From Prolixibacteraceae bacterium (GTDB taxonomy: Bacteria; Bacteroidota; Bacteroidia; Bacteroidales; Prolixibacteraceae), in NCBI GenBank assembly GCA_018648265.1, contig JABGRN010000002.1:1-64000 (forward strand): a stretch of DNA of 64,000 nucleotides. The letters run 5' to 3'. Both the position numbers and the translations under genes were made by a program. This document shows positions 54,285-64,000 of the stretch, one piece after another (within the stretch, counting starts at the first letter, position 1; each line of letters begins with the position of its first letter). The notes under the pieces are model-generated. The model was given only the letters and a program-made list of their open reading frames with translations. It had not been told where the DNA came from and searched no databases.

Positions 54285-54316
54285 AAAAAGGGAGGCTTTA
54301 AAAGCTTCCCTTTTTT
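54285..54316 (+). terminator. Rho-independent terminator after the barrel gene
   Basis: AAAAAGGGAGGCTTT pairs with AAAGCTTCCCTTTTT (one G-T wobble) and is followed by a T run. The gap 54268-54569 otherwise holds only the gyrB promoter. Confidence 0.9.
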
Positions 54317-54400
54317 ATTGTCGTTACACACTATTTATTGCTCATTTTCAGGTTAATAAATTGTTGAAAAATATGCTTAACATACGGTTAAAAAAGGCTT

Positions 54401-54427
54401 TTGCTTTAGTTAATTTTATTATATTTG
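54401..54427 (+). promoter_or_regulatory. Promoter of gyrB
   Basis: TTG at 54401-54403 and TATATTTG at 54420-54427 fit the Bacteroidota promoter form, with a spacer of 16. The CDS starts 142 bp after the -7 box, giving a long leader. Confidence 0.55.
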
Positions 54428-54563
54428 CGCGTTGGTTTTAATATGAATTTTAAATCAGAATAAAAACCTGACAATCAACTAGTTTCCGCTCAAAAGTAAA
54501 CGTTACTTTGATTTTGGAAACTATTTTATTTTAAAGGAATTAAAAAGATATTTATTTAAGTAA

Positions 54564-56540
<1,977 letters not shown>

Positions 56541-56580
56541 TTCAATTTTCAAAGAACTATCTAAAAGTAATTATTGAATT

Positions 56581-56660
56581 GTCAAGTTGAGCGGAGTCGA
56601 AACATCTGTTTTCAAAGTGGACAGTTCTTCGACTTGGCTAAGAACGATTGCAATAAAGCG
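56581..56660. repeat. Dispersed repeat with GTCGA palindrome
   Basis: GTCAAGTTGAGCGGAGTCGA at the left and TTCTTCGACTTGGCT at the right form an imperfect hairpin (AGTCGAA with TTCGACT). Its left part resembles the interior of the repeat at 40478-40583. Confidence 0.5.
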
Positions 56661-56695
56661 TATAACCGGAGCTATTTTTTTCAATTAATATCAAT

Positions 56696-57277
56696 ATGAA
56701 TATTTGTGTATTTTCATCATCAAGCAATGCCATTCCAGATGTATATTTTCAGGAAGCCCGATTTTTAGGACAACTTATTGGAAAAGGGAATCATACTTTG
56801 GTTAACGGAGGGGCTAACGTAGGATTGATGGAAGCCGTTACCATTGCAACAAGAAATGCTGGATCAAAAACCATTGGAATAATTCCCGAAAAGATGATCG
56901 GCAGATCGCTGGCTTCCGAAAATGCACACGAGGTTTTGATAACAAAAGACATGCAGGAACGAAAAGCCAGAATGCGGGAAATATCGGATGTGTTTATTGC
57001 TTTGCCTGGCGGTTTCGGTACTCTCGAAGAAATTCTTGAAGTAATGACACTTCGACAATTATCATATCACACAAAACCTGTTATTTTTATCAACACAAAC
57101 AATTTCTTTAAATATCTTTTAAAACAATTCGAAGTTACTTACAACGAAATGTTTGCAAAAGAAATATACCGCGACTTGTATTTTGTGGCAGAAAATTCTG
57201 AAGACGCAATTAAGTATTTAAACGATTATGTTCCAATTGAGCTGGATACAAAATGGTTTAAAGTACCTGATAAATAA
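56696..57277 (+). CDS. LOG-family protein (cytokinin riboside 5'-monophosphate phosphoribohydrolase-like)
   Basis: A 193-residue Rossmann-like protein with the LOG motif PGGFGTLEE (104-112) and a KARM arginine segment (91-94) for phosphate binding. LOG proteins hydrolyse nucleoside monophosphates at the N-glycosidic bond. Bacterial members probably act on AMP-like or cytokinin nucleotides as clean-up enzymes. Length is normal. It lies after gyrB with a 155-bp repeat-bearing gap and may have its own promoter. Confidence 0.88.
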   Translation: MNICVFSSSSNAIPDVYFQEARFLGQLIGKGNHTLVNGGANVGLMEAVTIATRNAGSKTIGIIPEKMIGRSLASENAHEVLITKDMQERKARMREISDVFIALPGGFGTLEEILEVMTLRQLSYHTKPVIFINTNNFFKYLLKQFEVTYNEMFAKEIYRDLYFVAENSEDAIKYLNDYVPIELDTKWFKVPDK

Positions 57278-57407
57278 ATAATGTATTTTAATCTGACAAA
57301 ATTTCAGTATCTTTTATTTCAATTTCATCTTTTTAACAATATTCCTATTTGGTTGTTAATATATGTAAAATGAAGGGTTTCTGTTCAAAAAAAGAAAACA
57401 GTGGTAG

Positions 57408-57415
57408 TATATTTG
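57408..57415 (+). promoter_or_regulatory. -7 box upstream of the HtrA-type protease gene
   Basis: TATATTTG fits the TAnnTTTG consensus and lies 53 bp before the ATG. The -33 element is weak (CTGTTC in place of TTG). Confidence 0.5.
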
Positions 57416-57468
57416 CGTTCTACTTAAACACATTTTAAAAAGAACAAATAAGAAAAATAATTTTAGCC

Positions 57469-58908
57469 ATGAAAAAAGCAGGAAAATTTACATTTACATT
57501 TTTATTGGTAATAGCTGGTGCTTTTGTTGCTGTTTGGGCATACAGCACCTTTTTCGACAAAACCGATGTAATAACAATTAAAGAGGAACAAGCCGTCAAA
57601 TATGCAGCTTTACCCGCCGATGGAGAATCTGTTTTGCCAGATTTAACATTTGCAGCTGAAAATTCAATCCATGCAGTAGTTCATATTGCAACTCAGTCAG
57701 TCAGGGGTGGCGGTTGGTCGAGTGGAAACCCATTTTTCGATGAATTTTTTGGATTGCGAAGAAATCAGCAACCTCAACTTGCACAGGGTTTTGGATCAGG
57801 AGTTATTCTTTCGGATGATGGACTTATTGTTACAAATAACCATGTAATCGAAAATGCCCAAAATATACTGGTAATTTTAAACGACAAACGTGAATTTGAG
57901 GCACGGTTAGTTGGCTCCGATCCATCGACAGATATTGCCCTTTTAAAAATAGAGGCTGAAAATATGCCCTATTTAACTTACGGTAATCCAGATGAATTGA
58001 GACTTGGTGAATGGGTTTTGGCAGTTGGAAACCCTTTTAATTTAACTTCAACAGTAACTGCCGGAATAGTTAGTGCATTGGGCCGCAACCTGCGAATTAA
58101 TGAAGACCAATATTCGATTGAAGCTTTTATTCAAACCGATGCAGCGGTTAATCCTGGAAATAGTGGTGGCGCTTTAGTAAACCAGCAAGGTAAATTAATT
58201 GGAATAAATACAGCAATCGCTTCCAGGACGGGTTCGTACACAGGTTACTCGTTTGCAGTCCCGGTTTCGATCGTAAGAAAAGTTGTAACCGATTTAAAAG
58301 AATTTGGGGAAGTTCAACGCGCATTACTCGGGGTAACTATTGGCGATGTTGACGCAAAAATTGCTGAAGAGTTAAAACTCGAAAAGGTGGAGGGAGTTTA
58401 TGTTGGAAGTGCTACTGAAAACGGTGCAGCTAAGGAAGCTGGTATCAAAAAAGGAGATGTAATTATAAATGTTGGTAGCGACAAAGTAATGAATATGGCC
58501 GAGCTCCAGGAAAAAGTTAGTCAGTATCGTCCTGGAGACGATGTGAAAATAATTGTAATAAGAAACGGAGAAAAGAAACAATTTACCGTCACCCTTCGTA
58601 ATAGACACGGTGACACGCAAATTGTTAGAGACAATATAACAGTGTTGGGAGCTGAGTTTGAAACTATTAACAAGAATGATAAAAAAAATCTGGATATTGA
58701 AAACGGAATAAAAATAAAGAACCTAAAAAAGGGAAAATTAAAAGATGCCGGAATCAAAGAAGGATTTATTATAACCAATGTGAACAAAAAACCCATTTAC
58801 GAAGTCAATGATTTAAAGAGAGAAATTGGAAATGCGAGAGGAGGGATTTTAGTTGAAGGAGTCTATTCTAATGGAGAATTAGCATATTTTGTTTTTGGAG
58901 TTGAGTAA
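57469..58908 (+). CDS. DegP/HtrA-family periplasmic serine protease
   Basis: The 479-residue protein has an N-terminal membrane anchor or signal (7-26), a trypsin-like domain with catalytic His125 (NNHVIEN), Asp155 (PSTDIALL) and Ser232 (NPGNSGGAL), and two PDZ domains (about 285-375 and 390-475). It degrades or refolds damaged envelope proteins and is commonly stress-induced. The second PDZ is divergent but present. Length matches Bacteroidota Do/DegQ enzymes. Confidence 0.93.
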   Translation: MKKAGKFTFTFLLVIAGAFVAVWAYSTFFDKTDVITIKEEQAVKYAALPADGESVLPDLTFAAENSIHAVVHIATQSVRGGGWSSGNPFFDEFFGLRRNQQPQLAQGFGSGVILSDDGLIVTNNHVIENAQNILVILNDKREFEARLVGSDPSTDIALLKIEAENMPYLTYGNPDELRLGEWVLAVGNPFNLTSTVTAGIVSALGRNLRINEDQYSIEAFIQTDAAVNPGNSGGALVNQQGKLIGINTAIASRTGSYTGYSFAVPVSIVRKVVTDLKEFGEVQRALLGVTIGDVDAKIAEELKLEKVEGVYVGSATENGAAKEAGIKKGDVIINVGSDKVMNMAELQEKVSQYRPGDDVKIIVIRNGEKKQFTVTLRNRHGDTQIVRDNITVLGAEFETINKNDKKNLDIENGIKIKNLKKGKLKDAGIKEGFIITNVNKKPIYEVNDLKREIGNARGGILVEGVYSNGELAYFVFGVE

Positions 58909-58967
58909 TTCTTTTCCAATAGTACCTTTAACTATTTATTAACTAAATTTTTAAATATGATTTCTCC

Positions 58968-58998
58968 TTGATCATTAAATTTTAATGTTCTATATTTG
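58968..58998 (+). promoter_or_regulatory. Promoter of the primary sigma factor gene
   Basis: TTG (58968-58970), 20 bases, then TATATTTG (58991-58998): a full match to the Bacteroidota promoter consensus. The start codon is 22 bp downstream of the -7 box. Confidence 0.8.
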
Positions 58999-59020
58999 CA
59001 CGTTTTTTTAAGGAAATTAT

Positions 59021-59881
59021 ATGAGACAACTGAAGATCACGAAGTCGATCACAAACCGTGAAAGTGCTTCTTTAGATAAGTATTTACAGGAAATTGGAAA
59101 AGAAGAGCTTATTACCGTTGAGGAAGAAGTTGAATTGGCACAACGGATTAAAAAGGGCGATCAGGCGGCTTTAGAGAAACTGACTAGGGCAAACCTGCGT
59201 TTTGTTGTATCAGTAGCTAAACAGTACCAAAACCAAGGATTAAGTTTACCCGATTTAATTAACGAAGGAAATCTTGGCTTAATTAAAGCAGCCGAAAAAT
59301 TTGACGAAACACGCGGTTTTAAATTTATTTCTTATGCCGTTTGGTGGATTCGCCAATCGATTCTTCAGGCTCTGGCCGAACAATCACGAATTGTTCGTTT
59401 ACCTCTAAACCAGGTAGGTTCATTAAACAAAATCAACAAAGCTTTTTCGAAATTTGAACAAGAACACGAACGCAAACCTTCGCCAGAAGAATTAGCAGAA
59501 TCGCTCGAACTTCCGGCTGAAAAAGTTGCCGATACTCTGCGTGTTTCAGGAAGGCATGTTTCTGTTGATGCTCCTTTTGTGGATGGTGAAGATAATAGTT
59601 TGTTAGATGTTTTGGTAAACAACGATTCACCAAATGCAGACCGTAGTCTAATTATGGAATCGCTGGCAAAAGAAATTCACAGGGCATTAGCAACATTGAC
59701 AGAACGCGAAAGTGATATTATCAGATTGTTTTTTGGTATTGGCTGTCAAGACATGACTTTAGAAGAAATTGGCGAACGATTTGGATTGACCCGCGAAAGG
59801 GTCCGGCAAATTAAAGAAAAAGCAATAAGAAGATTAAGACATACATCGCGAAGTAAATTACTTAAGACATATCTTGGATAA
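59021..59881 (+). CDS. rpoD: Primary RNA polymerase sigma factor (RpoD/SigA, short Bacteroidota type)
   Basis: The 286-residue sigma-70 factor has region 1.2 ([20 protein letters not shown]), region 2 ([18 protein letters not shown] through [15 protein letters not shown]), region 3 and region 4.2 ([20 protein letters not shown]). It lacks the long region 1.1 and the spacer of proteobacterial RpoD, as is normal for the phylum, where it recognises TTG/TAnnTTTG promoters. It has its own consensus promoter and a strong terminator, so it is a single-gene transcript. Confidence 0.94.
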   Translation: MRQLKITKSITNRESASLDKYLQEIGKEELITVEEEVELAQRIKKGDQAALEKLTRANLRFVVSVAKQYQNQGLSLPDLINEGNLGLIKAAEKFDETRGFKFISYAVWWIRQSILQALAEQSRIVRLPLNQVGSLNKINKAFSKFEQEHERKPSPEELAESLELPAEKVADTLRVSGRHVSVDAPFVDGEDNSLLDVLVNNDSPNADRSLIMESLAKEIHRALATLTERESDIIRLFFGIGCQDMTLEEIGERFGLTRERVRQIKEKAIRRLRHTSRSKLLKTYLG

Positions 59882-59883
59882 AT

Positions 59884-59913
59884 AAAAAAGGTTGCTGAAC
59901 AGCAACCTTTTTT
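59884..59913 (+). terminator. Rho-independent terminator after the sigma factor gene
   Basis: AAAAAAGGTTGCTG and CAGCAACCTTTTTT pair perfectly around AA and end in a T run. It also faces the converging OmpA-family gene and could act in both directions. Confidence 0.95.
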
Positions 59914-59965
59914 CATTTTATCCTGAAAATTGTGGATCTGTTAAACAAATCCATAAATATTTCTA

Positions 59966-61792
59966 TTAATTTTCGTCCAATCCCAAAATCTTAAATTCGG
60001 TCCGACGGTTTTTACGGTGTTCAGCATCAGAACATTGAACACCGTTGGAACATTGGTTAACTAGTTGGGTTTCACCATATCCTTTAGCCACTATCCTATT
60101 AAAAGCAATCCCTTTAGCCACTATGTAACCAACGGCTGAATCCGATCTCCTCTGGCTTAGAGATTCATTGTAAGAATCAGTGCCCCTGGAATCGGTATGA
60201 GAACCCAATTCAACTTTCCAAAGTGGATTATCATTCATAATTTTCACCAAATTATTCAATTCAATTATCGATTCAGGAAGAATATCCCATTTATCGTAAT
60301 CATAAAAAATATTATCCATTGTAAATCTCTGTCCAACTTCAACTTTTTCGACATTCAATATTTCCTTAACAGTACCAAACGGCCTACCAATGGTAGTAAA
60401 TGTAACAGATTCATTCATATAACCTTCTAGTTCGGATGTAGCAATATAGTTAGTATTTCGGGCCAACCCTCTATTTATTAATCCATTATTATCTGTTTCA
60501 AAAAATACATTATCGCTAAATTTAACAGTAACATTCGGCATTGGTTCCAATGTTATATTATCCCGAACCAATAATTCAAGCAAATGTTCCCCCTTTAATT
60601 TTAATAAAACAAAATTATCTTCATTTACTATTTGTTTATCATCTTCATATAAATTTTTAGTTGCCATAACCTCAAAACAGTCTGAGGATGTTGTTAAAAA
60701 AGAAAAATCGCCTTCCGGATTAGCATTTGTCCTGGCTAATTGTGTTCCATCGCATTCCATTAAAAGAACCAAGGCACCAGGTATTGGTTCCAGGGTTTCA
60801 CTATCGACAACTTTACCTTTTATTTCAAATTCTGTATTTGATGAAGGATCTTCCACAAGTAGTTTTTCATTAAAAACAACCTTGTAAATATCGTCATCTC
60901 CTTCTCCTCCCGGTTTTTGTGAAACATAATACCCAACTTCTCCTTTTGAATGCATAACTAATCCAAAATCGTCTTCTGTGGTATTTAAATCAGCAATATT
61001 TTGTGGAGACGAAAAACCATTTCCTCCAAGACAAGACGAATATAAATCTAAACCACCTTTCCCTCCATTTCTTCCATTTGATGCAAAAATCAACAGGTCA
61101 TTTTTATATAAAAATGGGAACATGTCGTTTTCTTTGGTATTTACCTGATCGCCCAAATTTATTAATTCAACCCATTCACCATTTTTTCTGGTCGTCATGT
61201 ACAAATCGGTTCCCCCAAATCCATAATCTGGAATATTTGAAGAAAAAAACAATGTATCTCCCGTTGTCGAAATGGCTGGATGCCCAACTGAATATGCCGA
61301 ACTATTAAAGGGAAGTTCTTCTATTAATTTCCATTCGCCATCAATTTTTTTAGCTATCACAATTTTTAGGCGAATATCGGCTTTTTGAAAAATTCTATTT
61401 TTTACATCAGGATTCTCGAAGTTACTCAGAGTCACAAATAACTCCCTGGTTGCCGCACAGTACGAAACTGGCCCGGCATGATACCCGGTACTAATTTCTT
61501 CAAATTGTATTTTCTTTTCTCCCACAAGGTTACCAGCCATATCGAATGGTGAGACAAACAAATCGTAAAAAATATTTTTTGTTGCCCCCCTTGATATTTT
61601 CTTAATCTCCTTATCGGTATATGCCGAATACCAAAGTTCATTATTTACGAACGAAGGGCCAAAATCACTTTCACTTGTATTTATTAGAGTCTTCTCAATT
61701 TGAATGGCAACATTTTCAAAAAAATCACAATCATTTTGAGCAACAATTAACAAGGGAAGAATACTCATAAGAAACAATATCAATCTTTTCAT
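59966..61792 (-). CDS. OmpA-family outer-membrane protein with PD40-type propeller
   Basis: A 608-residue secreted protein (signal to about 18, LIVAQ). Residues about 40-310 form WD40-like PD40 beta-propeller repeats (FGGTDLYMTTRKNG, GKGGLDLYSS), followed by a carboxypeptidase-regulatory-like domain (about 324-400; GKVVDSETLEPIPGA), a second such fold, and an OmpA peptidoglycan-binding domain (about 490-605; LGSHTDSRGTDSYNESLSQRRSDS). It anchors the outer membrane to the cell wall and may present its propeller in the periplasm. The architecture is common in Bacteroidota; substrate or partner is unknown. Confidence 0.9.
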   Translation of the reverse strand: MKRLILFLMSILPLLIVAQNDCDFFENVAIQIEKTLINTSESDFGPSFVNNELWYSAYTDKEIKKISRGATKNIFYDLFVSPFDMAGNLVGEKKIQFEEISTGYHAGPVSYCAATRELFVTLSNFENPDVKNRIFQKADIRLKIVIAKKIDGEWKLIEELPFNSSAYSVGHPAISTTGDTLFFSSNIPDYGFGGTDLYMTTRKNGEWVELINLGDQVNTKENDMFPFLYKNDLLIFASNGRNGGKGGLDLYSSCLGGNGFSSPQNIADLNTTEDDFGLVMHSKGEVGYYVSQKPGGEGDDDIYKVVFNEKLLVEDPSSNTEFEIKGKVVDSETLEPIPGALVLLMECDGTQLARTNANPEGDFSFLTTSSDCFEVMATKNLYEDDKQIVNEDNFVLLKLKGEHLLELLVRDNITLEPMPNVTVKFSDNVFFETDNNGLINRGLARNTNYIATSELEGYMNESVTFTTIGRPFGTVKEILNVEKVEVGQRFTMDNIFYDYDKWDILPESIIELNNLVKIMNDNPLWKVELGSHTDSRGTDSYNESLSQRRSDSAVGYIVAKGIAFNRIVAKGYGETQLVNQCSNGVQCSDAEHRKNRRTEFKILGLDEN

Positions 61793-61941
61793 TTTAATTG
61801 AATTTAGAATTTTAAGATATTCAAGATACAGAAAAATGCAATATAGCTAAAATTAAACATATTATTTAAAACATTTAAAACCGCTTTTTCTATTATCTGT
61901 ACAAATAAAAAATATTTTTGTTTCAAGAAATCAAGATTATT

Positions 61942-63360
61942 TCAGGAACTAAGCTTCAGTTTCTCCAGTAAAACTACATTTTCTACGTGATGTGTATGAG
62001 GGAACATGTCAACAGGTTGGATACGTTTTGTTTCATACGAACCAGATAACAATTGTATGTCGCGTGCCTGTGTTGCCGGATTACAACTCACGTAAACTAT
62101 TTTTTCAGGTTGAATATTTAATATAGCCTGGACTACATCCGCATGCATTCCAGCACGGGGAGGATCGGTTATTATAACATCGGGTTGTCCATGTTTTTTC
62201 ACAAATCCCTCATTTAATACGTCTTTTAAGTCTCCCGAATAAAAAGACGTATTTGTTATTTTATTTAACCGCGAGTTTTCTTTGGCATCTTCAATAGCTT
62301 CAGGAACATATTCAATACCTACAACTTTTTTTGCATCGTGTGCAACAAAGTTTGCAATTGTTCCTGTGCCAGTGTACAGGTCAAAAATTATTTCAGTTCC
62401 TTTTAAGCCTGCAAACTCGCGGGCCACTTTATATAAATTATAAGCTTGCTCAGGATTGGTTTGATAAAAACTTTTTGCCCCAATTTTAAATTTTAAGCCT
62501 TCCATTTCTTCAAAAATAAAATCACGTCCGCTAAAAACAACAGTTTCTTGATCGGTAATTGTATCGTTGCCTTTTTGATTGATTACATATAAAAGGGATG
62601 TTATTTCAGGAAATTCATCATTAACAGCTTGTAATAATTTGGTTCTTTCTTTATTATCCTCATTAAAGAAGGTAACAATAACCATTGTTTCGCCAATGGA
62701 ACTTGTACGGATGATTAGGGTGCGTAAAAAACCATTTTGTCCACGAATGTCAAAAAAATCAAGCCCCCTGTTAATTGCAAAATTGAAAATAAAATTCCTG
62801 ATTTTGTTTGATGGTTCAGGTTGCAGCCAACATTTATCAATGTTTATTACTTTATCAAATAAACCGGGCACATGAAACCCTAATGCATTGTGATTGCTAA
62901 TTTCATCATCCGAATTTATTTCAATATTCGTAAGCCATCTTTTGCTGGAAAAAGTAAATTCAAGTTTGTTTCGGTAAAATGTATTTTTCTCAGAACCTAA
63001 AATTGGATCAATTAAGGGTAAATCAATTTTTCCAATTCTTTTCATCTGATCCTCAACTTGTTTTTGTTTGTAAAACAGTTGTTTTTCGTAGGGTAAAAAT
63101 TGCCATTTGCATCCACCACAAGTTCCAAAATGTTCGCAAAAGGCTTCGACTCGATTATCAGAATATTTATGTATTTTGGTTACAAAGGCTTCCTCGTATT
63201 TTTTACGTTTTTTATTTACTTGTAAATCAACAATATCTCCTGGAATCACCAGCTTTGTAAAAACAACTTTATCTCCCACCCGGGCAAGTGCTTTCCCTTC
63301 TGCGCCAATGTCTTCAATTGTTACCTTTTCGTAAAAAGGTTTCTTCCGGTTTCGTGCCAC
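61942..63360 (-). CDS. rlmD: 23S rRNA (uracil-5-)-methyltransferase, RlmD type
   Basis: The 472-residue class I SAM methyltransferase has an N-terminal TRAM domain (about 3-66), the Fe-S cysteines Cys75, Cys81 and Cys84 (CEHFGTCGGC) with a later fourth ligand, the SAM motif DLYTGTGTIANF and the catalytic loop YVSCNPATQARDI with its nucleophile Cys. It forms 5-methyluridine in rRNA, U1939 in E. coli numbering if truly RlmD; RlmC or TrmA-like activity cannot be excluded. It diverges from the ABC-F gene across 412 bp. Confidence 0.88.
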   Translation of the reverse strand: MARNRKKPFYEKVTIEDIGAEGKALARVGDKVVFTKLVIPGDIVDLQVNKKRKKYEEAFVTKIHKYSDNRVEAFCEHFGTCGGCKWQFLPYEKQLFYKQKQVEDQMKRIGKIDLPLIDPILGSEKNTFYRNKLEFTFSSKRWLTNIEINSDDEISNHNALGFHVPGLFDKVINIDKCWLQPEPSNKIRNFIFNFAINRGLDFFDIRGQNGFLRTLIIRTSSIGETMVIVTFFNEDNKERTKLLQAVNDEFPEITSLLYVINQKGNDTITDQETVVFSGRDFIFEEMEGLKFKIGAKSFYQTNPEQAYNLYKVAREFAGLKGTEIIFDLYTGTGTIANFVAHDAKKVVGIEYVPEAIEDAKENSRLNKITNTSFYSGDLKDVLNEGFVKKHGQPDVIITDPPRAGMHADVVQAILNIQPEKIVYVSCNPATQARDIQLLSGSYETKRIQPVDMFPHTHHVENVVLLEKLKLSS

Positions 63361-63504
63361 TTTTTTTACGGCAAATTTAGTTTTTTTACTGAAACCAAAT
63401 TGTTACTTTCAAAAACTCTGTTCCCAATAAAAATAATATTTTCCCATTCTGGGAAAACTGGCCCTATTTTTATTTGCTTAAACCACTTTGTCCCATTTCT
63501 GTTT

Positions 63505-63535
63505 TTGCAATTTGAAAGTTTTTATATTATATTTG
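63505..63535 (+). promoter_or_regulatory. Consensus promoter in the rlmD/ABC-F gap
   Basis: TTG (63505-63507), a 20-base spacer and TATATTTG (63528-63535) match the consensus exactly, with the same spacing as the sigma factor promoter. Transcription would start near 63542, over 230 bp before the next gene. Confidence 0.78.
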
Positions 63536-63541
63536 AATTGA

Positions 63542-63708
63542 TTTAATGGTTGGTTTTATTTCAAAAAAATAGAACTTATAAGGGGAAAGCAATTTCTGTA
63601 TTTATGATTGGTTTTATGTTTAGGGGTTTGTAAATCATCAATCATCTTCAAAAAGCGTCCATCAGTCTTTCCCCTTCTTCTTTTATTGCCCGCGAGGGTA
63701 TTTTTTTT
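63542..63708 (+). ncRNA. Candidate structured small RNA or ABC-F leader/attenuator
   Basis: Between a consensus promoter and a terminator lie about 167 nt with paired segments: AAGGGGAAAG (63580-63589) with CTTTCCCCTT (63667-63676), and ATGATTG (63604-63610) with CAATCAT (63639-63645). Two tiny ORFs of 8 and 9 codons (ATG at 63546 and 63604) are present. It may be an independent RNA (6S-like in size and closed-stem shape, not proven) or an attenuating leader for the ABC-F gene. Confidence 0.5.
63687..63708 (+). terminator. Terminator of the candidate RNA
   Basis: TGCCC-GCGA-GGGTA forms a five-pair stem (one G-T) with a GNRA tetraloop, followed by eight T. The GGGTA can alternatively pair with TACCC just after the T run, giving a competing fold. 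Confidence 0.6.
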
Positions 63709-63772
63709 ACCCAAATTATAAGTGGAAACAATTCATCTTTAATCGTTATCTTTGGCAACTTTTAAAACTTTT

Positions 63773-64000
63773 ATGATATCATTAGATAAAATAAATTTAA
63801 ATTTTGGCGGTTTTGAATTGTTTAAAAAAGTTAGTTTTTTAATAAATCAGAAAGATCGGATTGGGCTAATCGGCAAAAACGGTGGTGGAAAAACTACACT
63901 TCTTAAAATTATAACAGGAATAGAAAATCCCACTTCAGGACGGGTGAGTATCCCAAAAGATATAAATATTGGATACCTCCCACAACAAATGAAACTAACA
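63773..64000 (+). CDS. ABC-F family ATP-binding protein, N-terminal part (runs off the window)
   Basis: The first 76 residues are visible. ISLDKINLNFGGFELFKKVSF and DRIGLIGKNGGGKTTLLKIITG with Walker A GKNGGGKT, then INIGYLPQQ, are typical of the first ATPase domain of soluble ABC-F proteins (Uup/EttA type), which act on ribosomes. A second possible -7 box TATCTTTG (63747-63754) lies 18 bp before the ATG. Subfamily and completeness cannot be judged from this part. Confidence 0.88.
   Translation, partial: MISLDKINLNFGGFELFKKVSFLINQKDRIGLIGKNGGGKTTLLKIITGIENPTSGRVSIPKDINIGYLPQQMKLT

Overview
The window looks like a chromosome segment of a marine or sediment member of the Bacteroidota, close to the Marinilabiliales/Prolixibacteraceae type. 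The signs are AT-rich DNA, promoters of the Bacteroidota form (TTG, about 20 bases, TAnnTTTG), scarce Shine-Dalgarno sites, lipoprotein and Tat-like export signals on degradative enzymes, a short 286-residue primary sigma factor, and many sulfatases and polysaccharide lyases. The species call is inference.

Bases 1-1370 hold the 3' part of a hybrid histidine kinase with a proline-rich repeat insertion and a broken 5' end, then a 126-bp MITE-like repeat and a nested palindrome. Bases 1371-34484 are a polysaccharide-degradation locus, almost all on the minus strand: three sulfatases (one fused to a GH78 rhamnosidase), a PL8-type lyase, three heparinase II/III-type lyases, a PL6-type lyase, a PL38-like alginate-lyase-fold protein, a GH29 fucosidase, BNR propeller proteins, an SMP-30 lactonase-like protein, a Gfo/Idh/MocA protein and a plus-strand sialate O-acetylesterase-like protein. 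Together they suit stepwise breakdown of a sulfated, uronate-rich polymer carrying rhamnose and/or fucose (ulvan-like is the best guess). No SusC/SusD pair is present.

Within the minus-strand run, at the 3' end of a likely 17-kb operon, sits the most unusual cassette (17338-22521): two paralogous cytoplasmic proteins made of 26-residue LRV/HEAT-like repeats, each ending in the same non-repeat tail rich in His, Asp, Cys and Trp, followed by a 790-residue protein with two radical SAM/SPASM modules and a PqqD-like segment between them. It reads as a RiPP-like or protein-tail modification system whose substrates may be the repeat-protein tails.

Bases 34485-35713 are mobile-element debris (a TIR element, a second copy of the 126-bp repeat, a decayed IS3-family transposase). 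Bases 35714-46715 carry a BNR/PA14 lipoprotein, then a LacI regulator with two matching operators and a sugar-use cluster: ROK kinase, GmhA-like isomerase, PfkB kinase-HAD phosphatase fusion, a deoxyhypusine-synthase-like protein, an AGE-type epimerase and a sodium/solute symporter.

Bases 47159-64000 are mostly core genes: glycosyltransferase, FtsE, a TPR protein with an outer-membrane barrel, GyrB, a LOG-family protein, a DegP/HtrA protease, the primary sigma factor, an OmpA-family protein, an RlmD-type methyltransferase and the start of an ABC-F ATPase preceded by a likely structured RNA. No tRNA, rRNA or CRISPR array was seen.
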